From Candidatus Avidehalobacter gallistercoris (GTDB lineage Bacteria > Bacillota > Dehalobacteriia > UBA4068 > UBA4997): a stretch of 64,000 bases of DNA. The notes under the pieces are model-generated. The model was given only the letters and a program-made list of their open reading frames with translations. It was not told where the DNA came from and searched no databases. The stretch covers positions 23,515 through 87,514 of the forward strand of contig DVMH01000021.1 in NCBI GenBank assembly GCA_018715045.1, given 5' to 3'. Positions 8,042-16,663 of the stretch are shown here, one piece after another. Each line of letters starts with the position of its first letter. Positions within the stretch are counted from its first letter, which is position 1. Made by a program: the position numbers and the translations under genes.

Positions 8042-10466
8042 CGACAGAAAAATAATCATATCTGTGGGCAACCACCGGCGCAGTGTAAACTGGCAGCCGC
8101 AGACCCTGCTGCTGTCCGAACTGTACGAAAAACTCCGCGTACCGGCGCGGGGGACGGAAACCATGCAGGAATATCTCGCGCTGCGCAAGTCCGAACAGGA
8201 CGACCGCAAAGACGTGGGCGGGTATGTGGCCGGCTCCCTTGCCGGGACGCGCCGCAAGGCGGGCGCAGTGACCGGCAGGGACGTTGTAACCCTTGACCTT
8301 GACACCATACCCCCAGGCGGCACGGAGGACGTTCTGCGGCGCGTGGAGGGGCTGGGGTGCGGTTACTGCATATACAGCACCCGCAAGCACTCCCCCGCTG
8401 CCCCGCGCCTGCGCGTTCTGATCCCGCTTGACCGCACGGCGACCGCAGACGAATACGAACCCATAGCCCGCCGCATGGCTGAATACATCGGCATGGAGTT
8501 TGCCGATCCCACCACGTTTGAGGTAACGCGGCTTATGTACTGGCCCAGCTGCTGTGCAGACGGCGAGTATATTTATACCTATCAGGACAAAGGGATGCTG
8601 TCTGTGGACGGGGTGCTGGCAACGTATAACGACTGGCACGATGTCACCGAATGGCCGCAGGCTGTGGGCGAAAAGAACCACGCCAAACTTGCCATGCGGC
8701 AGGGCGATCCCCTTGCCAAAAACGGCGTTGTGGGCGCTTTCTGCCGCACTTATGACATCTACCGCGCAATGGATGTGTTCCTGCCCCATATCTACGAGGC
8801 TGTGGACACCATGCCGGGACGGTACACCTATCTGGGCGGCAGCACCACAGGCGGCGCAGTGGTCTACGATGACGGCAAATTTCTTTACAGCCATCACGCC
8901 ACCGACCCATGCAGCGGGCGGCTGGTCAACGCCTTTGACCTTGTGCGCCTGCACAAGTTTGAGGGGCTGGACGATGACGCCGTACCCGGAACCCCTACCA
9001 ACCGCCTGCCGTCCTATACGGCTATGTGCGAGCTTGCTGTAGCGGACGCCGGCGTATCTGCCCTTATGGCGCAGGAGCGCGTACAGGCGGCGGCAAGCGA
9101 CTTTGCGGACGTGGGCAGCACAGGCGCCGCAGAGGGCGCAGACGCGCCCACAGACGGCGAAACACAGCCCAGCATGGACTGGGTTGCCCAGCTGACCGTA
9201 AACAAGCAGACGGGCGTAATTAAGGCTACCATCGACAACGTCTGGCTGATCCTTGAAAACGACCCGAACCTAAAGGGCAAGTTTGCCCTCAACGAGTTTG
9301 CCGGACGCGGCGAGGTGCTGGGCGCCCTGCCGTGGGAAAAGCGCAGTAAACGCCGCCTGTGGGACGATAACGACAACCAGGGGCTGTACTGGTATATGGA
9401 AAAATATTACAACATTACCGGCAACGGAAAAATTGACGGGGCGCTGTCCCTGCACAGCGTCAAGCACAGTTTTAACGAGGTGCGCGACTACCTGAACAGT
9501 TTGCAGTGGGACGGTACGCCGCGCCTTGACACCCTTTTTATTGACTATCTGGGGGCGGCTGACGAGCCATATATCCGCACTGTGACGCGCAAGGCGTTTA
9601 CCGCCGCCGTGAGCCGCGCCATGACCCCCGGCTGTAAGTATGACACGATGGTTATCCTGTCTGGCCCGCAGGGCATCGGCAAAAGCACCCTGCTGGACAA
9701 AATGAGCCGGGGCTGGTTTAACGACAGCATCCGCACCTTTGAGGGCAAGGAGGCAAGCGAACTACTGCAAGGGGTGTGGATCGTGGAAGTAGGCGAACTG
9801 GACGCATTCCGGCGCACGGACGTTGCGCGGATCAAACAGTTTCTTTCCCTGCGGGCAGATCGTTTCCGCGCCGCTTACGGCCGGCACGTCAAAGAGCTGC
9901 CGCGCTGCTGTGTCTTTTTCGGCACGACTAACACAACGGAATATTTACAAGACCGCACCGGAAACCGCCGCTTTTGGCCTGTGGACGTGGGACAGCAGGA
10001 ACCGAAAAAAAGCATCTGGCGCGACCTGGACGACGACATCGATCAGCTATGGGCAGAGGCAACTATGCGCTGGCGGGCCGGCGAGGCGCTGTTCCTTACC
10101 GGCGAAGTGGAAGAAACCGCAAAGACCCGGCAGGAACAGCACCGGGAGATCAGCACCCGCGAGGGTATCGTGCTGGACTTCCTGGAACGCGAAGTACCGG
10201 AGGACTGGCAAAGCTGGCCGCTGGACAAGCGCCGGATGTTCTGGGCGGGCAGTATCACCGGGGAGCTGAAACTTGTGCCGCGTGATAAGGTCTGCGCCCT
10301 TGAGGTGTGGTGCGAGGCGTTCAACGGATCGCAGAAAGAAATGAAGTACACCGACACCACAGAGATCAACGGGATACTGGAAACGGCAAAGGGCTGGGTG
10401 CGATCCAGGAATGGCATCCGCTGCGGATACTGCGGGCTGCAACGCGGTTTTACACGGTGCTTTTAG
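8031..10466 (+). CDS. VapE-type phage replication protein (primase-like N-terminus, P-loop helicase C-terminus)
   Basis: About 811 residues; ATG codons at 8016, 8031 and 8034 are all possible starts and 8031 is used. The N-terminal half contains DVVTLDLD and YSTRKHSPAAPRLRVLIPL, typical of the primase/PriCT-like region of these proteins. The C-terminal half has the Walker A motif GPQGIGKST at about 545-553, then a Walker-B-like WIVEVGELDAF and the conserved VFFGTTNTTEYLQDRTGNRRFWPV segment of virulence-associated E ATPases. It probably primes and unwinds DNA at phage replication initiation. The repeat cluster that begins two bases after its stop would fit as its origin. Confidence 0.88.
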   Translation: MMINDRKIIISVGNHRRSVNWQPQTLLLSELYEKLRVPARGTETMQEYLALRKSEQDDRKDVGGYVAGSLAGTRRKAGAVTGRDVVTLDLDTIPPGGTEDVLRRVEGLGCGYCIYSTRKHSPAAPRLRVLIPLDRTATADEYEPIARRMAEYIGMEFADPTTFEVTRLMYWPSCCADGEYIYTYQDKGMLSVDGVLATYNDWHDVTEWPQAVGEKNHAKLAMRQGDPLAKNGVVGAFCRTYDIYRAMDVFLPHIYEAVDTMPGRYTYLGGSTTGGAVVYDDGKFLYSHHATDPCSGRLVNAFDLVRLHKFEGLDDDAVPGTPTNRLPSYTAMCELAVADAGVSALMAQERVQAAASDFADVGSTGAAEGADAPTDGETQPSMDWVAQLTVNKQTGVIKATIDNVWLILENDPNLKGKFALNEFAGRGEVLGALPWEKRSKRRLWDDNDNQGLYWYMEKYYNITGNGKIDGALSLHSVKHSFNEVRDYLNSLQWDGTPRLDTLFIDYLGAADEPYIRTVTRKAFTAAVSRAMTPGCKYDTMVILSGPQGIGKSTLLDKMSRGWFNDSIRTFEGKEASELLQGVWIVEVGELDAFRRTDVARIKQFLSLRADRFRAAYGRHVKELPRCCVFFGTTNTTEYLQDRTGNRRFWPVDVGQQEPKKSIWRDLDDDIDQLWAEATMRWRAGEALFLTGEVEETAKTRQEQHREISTREGIVLDFLEREVPEDWQSWPLDKRRMFWAGSITGELKLVPRDKVCALEVWCEAFNGSQKEMKYTDTTEINGILETAKGWVRSRNGIRCGYCGLQRGFTRCF

Positions 10467-10757
10467 CCGTTACATTGCCTGTTACATCTGGGTGTTACAT
10501 CTCCTTTGAATGTAACAGGCGCCCGTTACATCGTTACATTGGTGTTACATTGAATGTAACGGGCAAAACCCTTGTAAACACTGGCTTTGAGGGCTGTCTG
10601 TTACATTGTTACATTCATTTCTATTAAGTACTAAAATAGAGAGATTAGAGAAAATAGAGAGTATTTTACACGCCTAATCCGCCTGATCCGCGCATATTAC
10701 GCGCGCGATGTAACTAATGTAACACCCCTGTTTTTGATTGATTTTGGAGGTACGAAT
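10467..10757 (+). other. Candidate phage replication origin: twelve GTTACAT boxes plus AT-rich stretch
   Basis: This gene-free 291-bp stretch contains GTTACAT eight times on the + strand (10469, 10481, 10494, 10525, 10533, 10544, 10600, 10608) and four times inverted (10510, 10554, 10708, 10717). Between the last forward and first inverted outer copies is an AT-rich segment at about 10615-10671 (many A/T runs, AGAGA repeats) that could be a DNA-unwinding element. Iterons plus an unwinding element next to a primase/helicase gene is the usual layout of a replication origin. A regulatory-protein array is the alternative. The last boxes lie 35-50 bp before the VRR-NUC start. Confidence 0.7.
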
Positions 10758-11048
10758 ATGCGGGAAAGCGATATTGAACGCCGCCTTGTGCAAGGGGTGA
10801 AAAAGCTGGGCGGCAAGGCGTATAAGTTTGTCAGCCCCGGCAACGTTGGAGTGCCTGACCGGCTGGTTGTTCTGCCGGGGGGCGTAGTCCTGTTTGTGGA
10901 AGTCAAAGCCCCGGACGGCCGGCTGTCCCCCAACCAGCGGCTGCAAATGCGGGAGCTGACCCAGATGGGGGCGCACGTTTTTGCAGTGTGGGACGCCGGG
11001 GACGTAGACGTATTTTTACAAGCCTGCCGCGACAGGTACATGAAGTGA
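10758..11048 (+). CDS. VRR-NUC domain nuclease
   Basis: 96 residues from the ATG at 10758, just after TTTTGGAGG; an in-frame start at 10734 has no ribosome site. ESDIERRLVQGVKKLGG, GVPDRLVVLPGGVVLFVEVKAPDGRLS and LSPNQRLQMRELTQMGAHVFAV give the complete VRR-NUC (stand-alone PD-(D/E)XK) fold, with catalytic D in PDR and ExK in VEVKAP. Such proteins accompany the SNF2 helicase in phage replication modules and are thought to cleave branched DNA such as Holliday junctions. The helicase gene follows after 10 bases. Confidence 0.9.
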   Translation: MRESDIERRLVQGVKKLGGKAYKFVSPGNVGVPDRLVVLPGGVVLFVEVKAPDGRLSPNQRLQMRELTQMGAHVFAVWDAGDVDVFLQACRDRYMK

Positions 11049-11058
11049 GGGATGCTGA

Positions 11059-12438
11059 ATGATTTATGAACCGTATCCGTACCAGCAGTATTGCGCGGCG
11101 CGGATTGTAGCGGACGCCGCCGTGGGACTGTTTTTGGATATGGGGCTGGGCAAGACCGTGATCACACTGGACGCGATCAACACCCTGCGGTATGACCGCT
11201 GGGCGGTGCAGCGGGTGCTGATCATAGCACCCAAAAAGGTTGCCGAGGGAACCTGGACAAAGGAGGCGCAGAAGTGGGAACACCTGCGGCACCTGCGCAT
11301 ATCGGCGGTGCTGGGCAGTCAGCAGAAACGGCTGCGGGCGCTTGCCACCCCGGCAGACATTTACGTGATCAACCGGGATAATGTGGCGTGGCTTGTGGAT
11401 TATTTCAAAAATGCGTGGCCGTTCGACATGGTGGTGCTGGACGAAAGCAGCAGCTTTAAGAACAGCCAGAGCAAGCGGTTTAAGGCGTTAAAGCTGGTAC
11501 GGAGCCGGATCAACCGTCTGGTGGAACTGACCGGCACCCCCGCCTCTAACGGGCTGATCGACCTGTGGGCGCAGATATACCTGCTGGACGGCGGCGCAAG
11601 GCTGGGCAGGACGCTGGGGCAGTACCGTGAGCGGTTTTTCGATCCAGACAAGCGGAGCCGCACACAGATTTTTTCCTACACGCCAAAGGACGGCAGCATG
11701 GAATACATACAGCAGGCCATCGGGGATATATGCGTAAGCATGAAAGCCGAGGACTATTTGAACCTGCCAGATCGGATGTTTGACGATGTACCCGTGGTGC
11801 TGGACGATAAAGCGCGGAAAGCCTACCGGCAGCTGGAGCGCGACCTGCTACTGGAACTGGACGAGGGGCAGATCACCGCCGCCTCTGCCGGGGTGCTGAC
11901 CGGCAAGCTGTTGCAGCTTTGCAACGGGGCGGTGTATGACAGCGAGAAACGGCCGCTTGCGATCCACAACTGCAAGGTGGAGGCGTTTCTTGAGGTGCTG
12001 GAACAGCTGAACGGGCAGCACTGCCTGGTGTTTTATAACTTCCAGCATGACCGCGACCGCCTGCTTGCGGCGCTTGAACCGCTGGGGCTGCGTGTGCGGG
12101 TGTACCAGAACGCCGCAGACGAGGACGCATGGAACGCTGGGGAAATTGACGTGCTGCTGGCACACCCCGCAAGCTGCGCCTACGGGCTGAACCTCCAGAA
12201 CGGCGGGCATCACATCGTGTGGTTTGGCCTTACCTGGTCACTGGAACAGTACGAACAGGCAAATAAGAGGCTGCACCGGCAGGGACAGCGGCATCCGGTC
12301 ATTGTCCACCACCTTGTGGTGCAGGGCGGCATGGACGAGGACGTAATAGAAAGCCTGCGGGCAAAGGGCGATACGCAGGAGGCGTTGATGGACGCATTGA
12401 AAGCAAGGATTAAGAAAGCGAGGGAAACTGCGGTATGA
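11059..12438 (+). CDS. SNF2-family DEAD/DEAH-type helicase
   Basis: 459 residues. Walker A DMGLGKT lies at residues 27-33, the DExx motif is VLDESSSFKN, motif III is LTGTPASNG, and the arginine-finger motif VI is ANKRLHRQGQ. This is the short two-lobed SNF2-like ATPase common beside VRR-NUC nucleases in phages. It probably remodels or unwinds replication or recombination intermediates. The gene overlaps the following one by ATGA, and the VRR-NUC gene ends 10 bases upstream, so the pair is co-translated. Confidence 0.9.
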   Translation: MIYEPYPYQQYCAARIVADAAVGLFLDMGLGKTVITLDAINTLRYDRWAVQRVLIIAPKKVAEGTWTKEAQKWEHLRHLRISAVLGSQQKRLRALATPADIYVINRDNVAWLVDYFKNAWPFDMVVLDESSSFKNSQSKRFKALKLVRSRINRLVELTGTPASNGLIDLWAQIYLLDGGARLGRTLGQYRERFFDPDKRSRTQIFSYTPKDGSMEYIQQAIGDICVSMKAEDYLNLPDRMFDDVPVVLDDKARKAYRQLERDLLLELDEGQITAASAGVLTGKLLQLCNGAVYDSEKRPLAIHNCKVEAFLEVLEQLNGQHCLVFYNFQHDRDRLLAALEPLGLRVRVYQNAADEDAWNAGEIDVLLAHPASCAYGLNLQNGGHHIVWFGLTWSLEQYEQANKRLHRQGQRHPVIVHHLVVQGGMDEDVIESLRAKGDTQEALMDALKARIKKARETAV

Positions 12439-12797
12439 GTGAAAAAGTAAATTCCGCCGTTATGCTGAACGGCGATCAGGTATATCTGGACGAACTGATC
12501 CGGGAAAACGCGCGGCTGACTGTTATGCAGGAGGCTTTCCGTGTGCGGATCGCAGAATTGGAACAGCAGATTGAGGATCAGGCGGCGAATATTGCCAGCC
12601 TGGAGGTGCATTCCTATGCACGGGAAAGCGCGGACGATCTGCGGCATTACAGGCATTACAAAAGTCTGTTGAAAAAGGCGGTGAACGACCTGCATTTTGT
12701 TATGGCCGGCGGCGACCCATGCAAGGTATGTGCCAAAAAGTGCATGATGGGCGAGGGAAACTGTCAGCCGGTTTGGACGGGGGAAAAGGAAATATGA
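12435..12797 (+). CDS. Hypothetical coiled-coil protein with C-terminal Cys cluster
   Basis: 120 residues. The middle (about residues 18-60) is a Leu/Glu/Gln-rich coiled coil. The C-terminus carries CKVCAKKCMMGEGNC, four cysteines that could bind a metal. Translation is coupled to the helicase (ATGA) and to the DUF1492 gene (its ATG at 12794 overlaps the last codons). Function not recognised. The coiled coil plus Cys cluster suggests a small DNA- or protein-binding adaptor. Confidence 0.7.
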   Translation: MSEKVNSAVMLNGDQVYLDELIRENARLTVMQEAFRVRIAELEQQIEDQAANIASLEVHSYARESADDLRHYRHYKSLLKKAVNDLHFVMAGGDPCKVCAKKCMMGEGNCQPVWTGEKEI

Positions 12798-13201
12798 CGT
12801 TAAAGGAGCTTTCCCAGCTGTATTACCTGAACCGGGAAATTGAACGCGACAAAGCGCGGCTTGACGAGCTGTATTCTAAAGCCGCTGGCTGCACCCAGAC
12901 CATAACGGGGATGCCCCACGTCCCTGGCGTAACGGACAAGGTGGGCAAGTACGCCGCCGAAATTGCCGATCTGCGGGGTATCATTGAGGCGAACATCCAG
13001 CGGTGCTTTTACGAATTGAACCGGCTGAACCGCTTTATTGAGAACGTAGACGATGCACAAATGCGCATGATCCTGTCCCTGCGGTTTGTGAACGGGCTGA
13101 CCTGGAGGCAGGTTGCGCACAGTATCGGCGGGGGCAATACGGAGGACAGTGTGCGCAAGGCCTGCCAGCGGTTTTTGCAGGAACAGGACGCAGAAAATTA
13201 A
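12794..13201 (+). CDS. DUF1492 late transcription regulator (sigma-70 region 4-like HTH)
   Basis: 135 residues from the ATG at 12794. The N-terminal two thirds is helical. The C-terminus (MILSLRFVNGLTWRQVAHSIG followed by EDSVRKACQRFL) is a sigma region 4-like helix-turn-helix. This is the DUF1492 family, related in position and architecture to the RinA/ArpU-type activators that switch on phage late genes. It is the last early gene and lies directly before the late module. The next promoter-like sequence has a good -10 but no proper -35 box, as expected if this protein replaces -35 contacts. The activator role is inferred from family and position. Confidence 0.8.
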   Translation: MTLKELSQLYYLNREIERDKARLDELYSKAAGCTQTITGMPHVPGVTDKVGKYAAEIADLRGIIEANIQRCFYELNRLNRFIENVDDAQMRMILSLRFVNGLTWRQVAHSIGGGNTEDSVRKACQRFLQEQDAEN

Positions 13202-13203
13202 AG

Positions 13204-13237
13204 TTGTCCGTTTTGTCCGGTTTAGATGTGCTATAAT
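13204..13237 (+). promoter_or_regulatory. Candidate late promoter (TATAAT without a well-spaced -35 box)
   Basis: A perfect TATAAT is at 13232-13237. Upstream are two TTGTCC copies (13204-13209 and 13213-13218) with spacers of 22 and 13 bp, neither usable by sigma-70 alone. The duplicated TTGTCC could be an operator for the DUF1492 protein encoded immediately upstream. Transcription would run into the TerS leader. Confidence 0.5.
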
Positions 13238-13281
13238 GGCATAGGTGGAATTAGGCTTGATTATTCCTCCTTTGTGGCATG

Positions 13282-13325
13282 GGGCGGTGCGCGTTCAAAG
13301 GCGCACCGCCCTGCTTTATCTTATT
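13282..13325 (+). terminator. Intrinsic terminator/attenuator in the TerS leader
   Basis: GGGCGGTGCGC (13282-13292) pairs perfectly with GCGCACCGCCC (13301-13311) around an 8-base loop, followed by a T-rich TGCTTTATCTTATTT. It lies between the candidate late promoter and TerS, so late transcripts must pass it. It may also stop early transcription. Confidence 0.75.
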
Positions 13326-13345
13326 TTTGTTATGAGGTGGTGATC

Positions 13346-13996
13346 TTGGCAGATAAGTTGACGCCAAAACAGCGGCGGTTTACGCAGGAGTTTACAATAG
13401 ACCATAATGCGATACAGGCCGCGATCCGTGCTGGGTACAGCCCTAAAACGGCAGGCGCAATAGGCGCTGAAAACTTAAAAAAACCTCAAATTGATGCCGA
13501 AATCAAGCGGATCGAAAGCGCAACCGTGCAGAAACTGGAAATCACACGGGAACGAATTGCGCAGGAATTGGCGGAGATTGCGTTTGCCAAAGCAACGGAC
13601 TATGTGAGCGTGGAAACCGAACCGTCTCCGCGCCTGATCATTCACCCGCTGACCGGGGAACCCGTGACCATTCCGGGCGGTATCTGCCAGACAGTGCGGA
13701 TCGCTGACACCGATCAGTTGCCGGAGGATAAGAAAACCGCCATTGCGTCCATCAAGCAGGGCGCAAACGGTATTGAAGTAAAAACCCACGACAAGGTGCG
13801 GGCGCTGGAAATGCTGGGCAAAATGCTGGGTATGTTCGACAGCCGCGAAACGCCGCCAGAACAGGAAAACAACCTGTTTGACGCTATCGTGGGCAGTATG
13901 GAGGAGGTGCTGGATACGGATGATCTACCAGAAGTTGAGCAAGCGGCAGTTGCTTGCGATGACATGGTGGAACCGGCCGAAGTTTCAAAAGTTTGA
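13346..13996 (+). CDS. terS: Terminase small subunit
   Basis: 216 residues from a TTG at 13346, six bases after GAGGTG; the frame is open upstream to 13226, but that part only translates the leader hairpin. LTPKQRRFTQEFTIDHNAIQAAIRAGYSPKTA is the N-terminal DNA-binding HTH of Terminase_2/PBSX-type small subunits. The middle helices (QELAEIAFAKATDYVSV) and the KTHDKVRALEMLGKMLG segment complete the family pattern. It recognises the packaging site and loads the large subunit. The C-terminus overlaps TerL by about 77 bases in another frame. Confidence 0.9.
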   Translation: MADKLTPKQRRFTQEFTIDHNAIQAAIRAGYSPKTAGAIGAENLKKPQIDAEIKRIESATVQKLEITRERIAQELAEIAFAKATDYVSVETEPSPRLIIHPLTGEPVTIPGGICQTVRIADTDQLPEDKKTAIASIKQGANGIEVKTHDKVRALEMLGKMLGMFDSRETPPEQENNLFDAIVGSMEEVLDTDDLPEVEQAAVACDDMVEPAEVSKV

Positions 13997-15143
13997 CGGC
14001 ATTATATGCGATGGCTCTATCCGTTCCGGCAAAACCGTGTCCATGTCAGTGGGCTTTGTTCTGTGGGCAATGGCGCGGTTTGACGGTGCTGTGTTCGCTA
14101 TTTGCGGCAAGACCATAGAAAGCCTGCGGCGCAACGTGATTGTGCAGCTCCCCACATGGCTGGAGGGCATTGTGACTATTAAGGAACGCCGCAATGAAAA
14201 CAAGCTGCTGGTCACGGTGAACGGCAGGACAAACAGCTTTTACCTGTTCGGCGGGCGCGATGAAAGCAGCTACACGCTGATCCAGGGCATTACTCTTGCC
14301 GGGGTGCTGTTTGACGAGGTTGCCCTTATGCCCCGTTCCTTTGTGGAACAGGCACTCGCGCGTTGCAGCGTGGAGGGCAGCAAGTTTTGGTTTAACTGCA
14401 ACCCAGAGGGGCCCGGCCACTGGTTTTATACGGAATGGGTGCAAAAAGCCGCAGAACGGCACGTTTTGCATCTGCATTTCACAATGGACGACAATTTGAG
14501 CCTATCCGCGTTAATCAAACGCCGGTACGAGGGTATGTACAGCGGCGTGTTTTACGACCGGTACATCCGAGGGCTGTGGGTTGTCGCGGAGGGTCTTATT
14601 TATACCTGTTTCAACTCGAAAATGCACGTTGTCCCGGCGCAGGAGCGGGCATACGACAAGTATTATATCTCCTGCGACTACGGCACCATAAACCCTACCA
14701 GCATGGGGCTGTGGGGCCGCGTGGGCGGCAAGTGGTACAGGATCGCAGAGTACTACTTTGACAGCCGCCGCGAAAAACGCCAGCAGACAGACGCCGAATA
14801 CTACGAGCAGCTGTGCAAGCTGGCTGGGGATCGCAAAATACACGCTGTAATCGTTGACCCGTCCGCTGCATCGTTCATTGAAACGATACGGCGCGGCGGG
14901 CGTTTTCGTGTGGAGCCTGCGTCAAACGCGGTGCTGGACGGCATCCGGGACGTGTCCACGCAGTTGCAGCAAGGCAACCTGTTCATAAACGACTGCTGCC
15001 GGGACTGTATACGGGAGTTTGGACTTTACCGCTGGGACGAAAAGGCGGCAAGCGACAAGCCCCTCAAGACAGACGATCACAGCATGGATGATTTACGTTA
15101 TTTTGTGCATACGGCGTTTGCACCGCCGCGTTTCAGCTTTTAG
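13920..15143 (+). CDS. terL: Terminase large subunit (PBSX type)
   Basis: 407 residues from the ATG at 13920 after GGAGGAGGTG. The packaging ATPase has Walker A GSIRSGKT at residues 32-39 and Walker B VLFDEVAL. The C-terminal nuclease domain carries YISCDYGTINP, then HAVIVDPSAASF and HSMDDLRYFVHTAF, giving the three acidic positions of the RNase H-like fold. It powers DNA translocation into the prohead and cuts concatemers. TerS lies directly upstream with overlap and the portal follows after 14 bases. Confidence 0.93.
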   Translation: MIYQKLSKRQLLAMTWWNRPKFQKFDGIICDGSIRSGKTVSMSVGFVLWAMARFDGAVFAICGKTIESLRRNVIVQLPTWLEGIVTIKERRNENKLLVTVNGRTNSFYLFGGRDESSYTLIQGITLAGVLFDEVALMPRSFVEQALARCSVEGSKFWFNCNPEGPGHWFYTEWVQKAAERHVLHLHFTMDDNLSLSALIKRRYEGMYSGVFYDRYIRGLWVVAEGLIYTCFNSKMHVVPAQERAYDKYYISCDYGTINPTSMGLWGRVGGKWYRIAEYYFDSRREKRQQTDAEYYEQLCKLAGDRKIHAVIVDPSAASFIETIRRGGRFRVEPASNAVLDGIRDVSTQLQQGNLFINDCCRDCIREFGLYRWDEKAASDKPLKTDDHSMDDLRYFVHTAFAPPRFSF

Positions 15144-15157
15144 GGAGGTGAGCATAC

Positions 15158-16663
15158 TTGCAGACGTTATATTTTCCCGTGGACGACCTGCCGACACGGG
15201 GCGCGGCCGGACGCATGACCGACAAGCGTTTTTTGGAGCAGGAAATCGGCAGATGGCTTGCCTCTGACGAACGCGCCCACCAGATTGCAGGCGAGGCGTA
15301 CTACGAGGGCGTGCAGGATATTCTGCGCCGCCAGCGTACCGTCATTGACGAAAACGGCAAGCTCAAGGCTGTGGAGCATCTGCCAAACAACCGTTTGATT
15401 GATAACCAGTTTGCCAAAATGGTGGATCAGAAAACAAACTACCTGCTGGGCAAGCCGTTTTCATTCGACACCGAAAGCGACGCCTACGGCGAGGCGCTTT
15501 CCAGCGTGTTTACCCGCAAGGTAAAGCGCATGATCCGCATTGTGGGTGAAAACGCCTACACAGGCGGCAAGGCATGGGTATACCCCTACTACGATCAACA
15601 GGGCAAGCTGGCGTTTACCCACTTTCCCGCCTACGAGGTGCTGCCGTTCTGGGCAGACAACGAACACACCGATCTGGACTGCGCCGTGCGCCTTTATCCT
15701 GTGACCGTCTACGACGCCACCGGCGAGGCGCAGGTGGTCAACAAGGTGGAAGTATTCCACGGCGGCGGCATTGACCGCTTTGTGTGGGAGGATGGTATCC
15801 TGTCCCCCGACCCGGACGCACCGCCCACCAGCCACGCGGTTGTGGTGGCAGACGGCAAAGAAAAGCCCTACAACTGGGAACGTATGCCTCTGGTATGCTT
15901 TAAGGCAAACCACCGCGAAACGCCCCTCCTGCGCCGCGTAAAGTGCTTGCAGGACGCGCTCAACCTTATGCTGTCCAACTTTGTAAACAGCATGGAGGAG
16001 GACGTGCGCAACACAGTGCTGGTAATCCACAACTACGATGGCGAGGATTTAGGCGAGTTTCGGCGCAACCTTGCCACCTACGGCGCCATTAAGGTGCGCA
16101 GCTATGACGGCAGGGACGGCAGCGTGGAAACGCTGGAGATCGCTGTCAACGCGGAAAACTTCAAAACCGTGCTTGATCTGCTGAAAAACGCGATTATCGA
16201 AAACGCGCGAGGGTTTGACGCGAAGGACGAACGGCTGAACGGCTCCCCTAATCAGCTAAATATCCAGAGTATGTACAGCGACATCGACCTGGACGCCAAC
16301 GAAATGGAAACGGAATTTCAGGCGGCATTTGAGGAGCTTTTGTGGTTTGTCAACCAGTACCTTGCCAATACGGGCGCGGGCGTGTTCGACACAGAGGATG
16401 TGTCCGTTATCTTTGACCGCGACATTTTGATCAACGAAAGCGAGGCCATTGACAACTGCGTGAAATCAGAGGGCATCCTGTCCAAAGAAACAGTTGTTAA
16501 GGCGCATCCGTGGGTGGACGATCCGCAGAAAGAACTGGAACGGTTAAAGCAGGAGGAACAGGATGCCGTTGCCGCTGACCCCTACCGCGCCGCCTTTGTG
16601 AACAACCACACGGCTGTAACCGGCGCCGGCACGGAGGGCGGTGAACCGGATGGCGACGAATAA
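15158..16663 (+). CDS. Portal protein (SPP1 gp6 type)
   Basis: 501 residues from a TTG at 15158 with the strong site AGGGAGGTG. NRLIDNQFAKMVDQKTNYLLGKPFSFDT is the signature of SPP1-type (Phage_prot_Gp6) portals; the clip/stem region and the acidic C-terminus follow. It forms the dodecameric vertex for DNA entry and head-tail joining. The last codons overlap the MuF gene start at 16650. Confidence 0.92.
   Translation: MQTLYFPVDDLPTRGAAGRMTDKRFLEQEIGRWLASDERAHQIAGEAYYEGVQDILRRQRTVIDENGKLKAVEHLPNNRLIDNQFAKMVDQKTNYLLGKPFSFDTESDAYGEALSSVFTRKVKRMIRIVGENAYTGGKAWVYPYYDQQGKLAFTHFPAYEVLPFWADNEHTDLDCAVRLYPVTVYDATGEAQVVNKVEVFHGGGIDRFVWEDGILSPDPDAPPTSHAVVVADGKEKPYNWERMPLVCFKANHRETPLLRRVKCLQDALNLMLSNFVNSMEEDVRNTVLVIHNYDGEDLGEFRRNLATYGAIKVRSYDGRDGSVETLEIAVNAENFKTVLDLLKNAIIENARGFDAKDERLNGSPNQLNIQSMYSDIDLDANEMETEFQAAFEELLWFVNQYLANTGAGVFDTEDVSVIFDRDILINESEAIDNCVKSEGILSKETVVKAHPWVDDPQKELERLKQEEQDAVAADPYRAAFVNNHTAVTGAGTEGGEPDGDE

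Noticed and set aside
10469..10723. GTTACAT cluster considered as a CRISPR array
   Set aside because: Repeats are 7 bp, in both orientations and irregularly spaced; no spacers and no cas genes.
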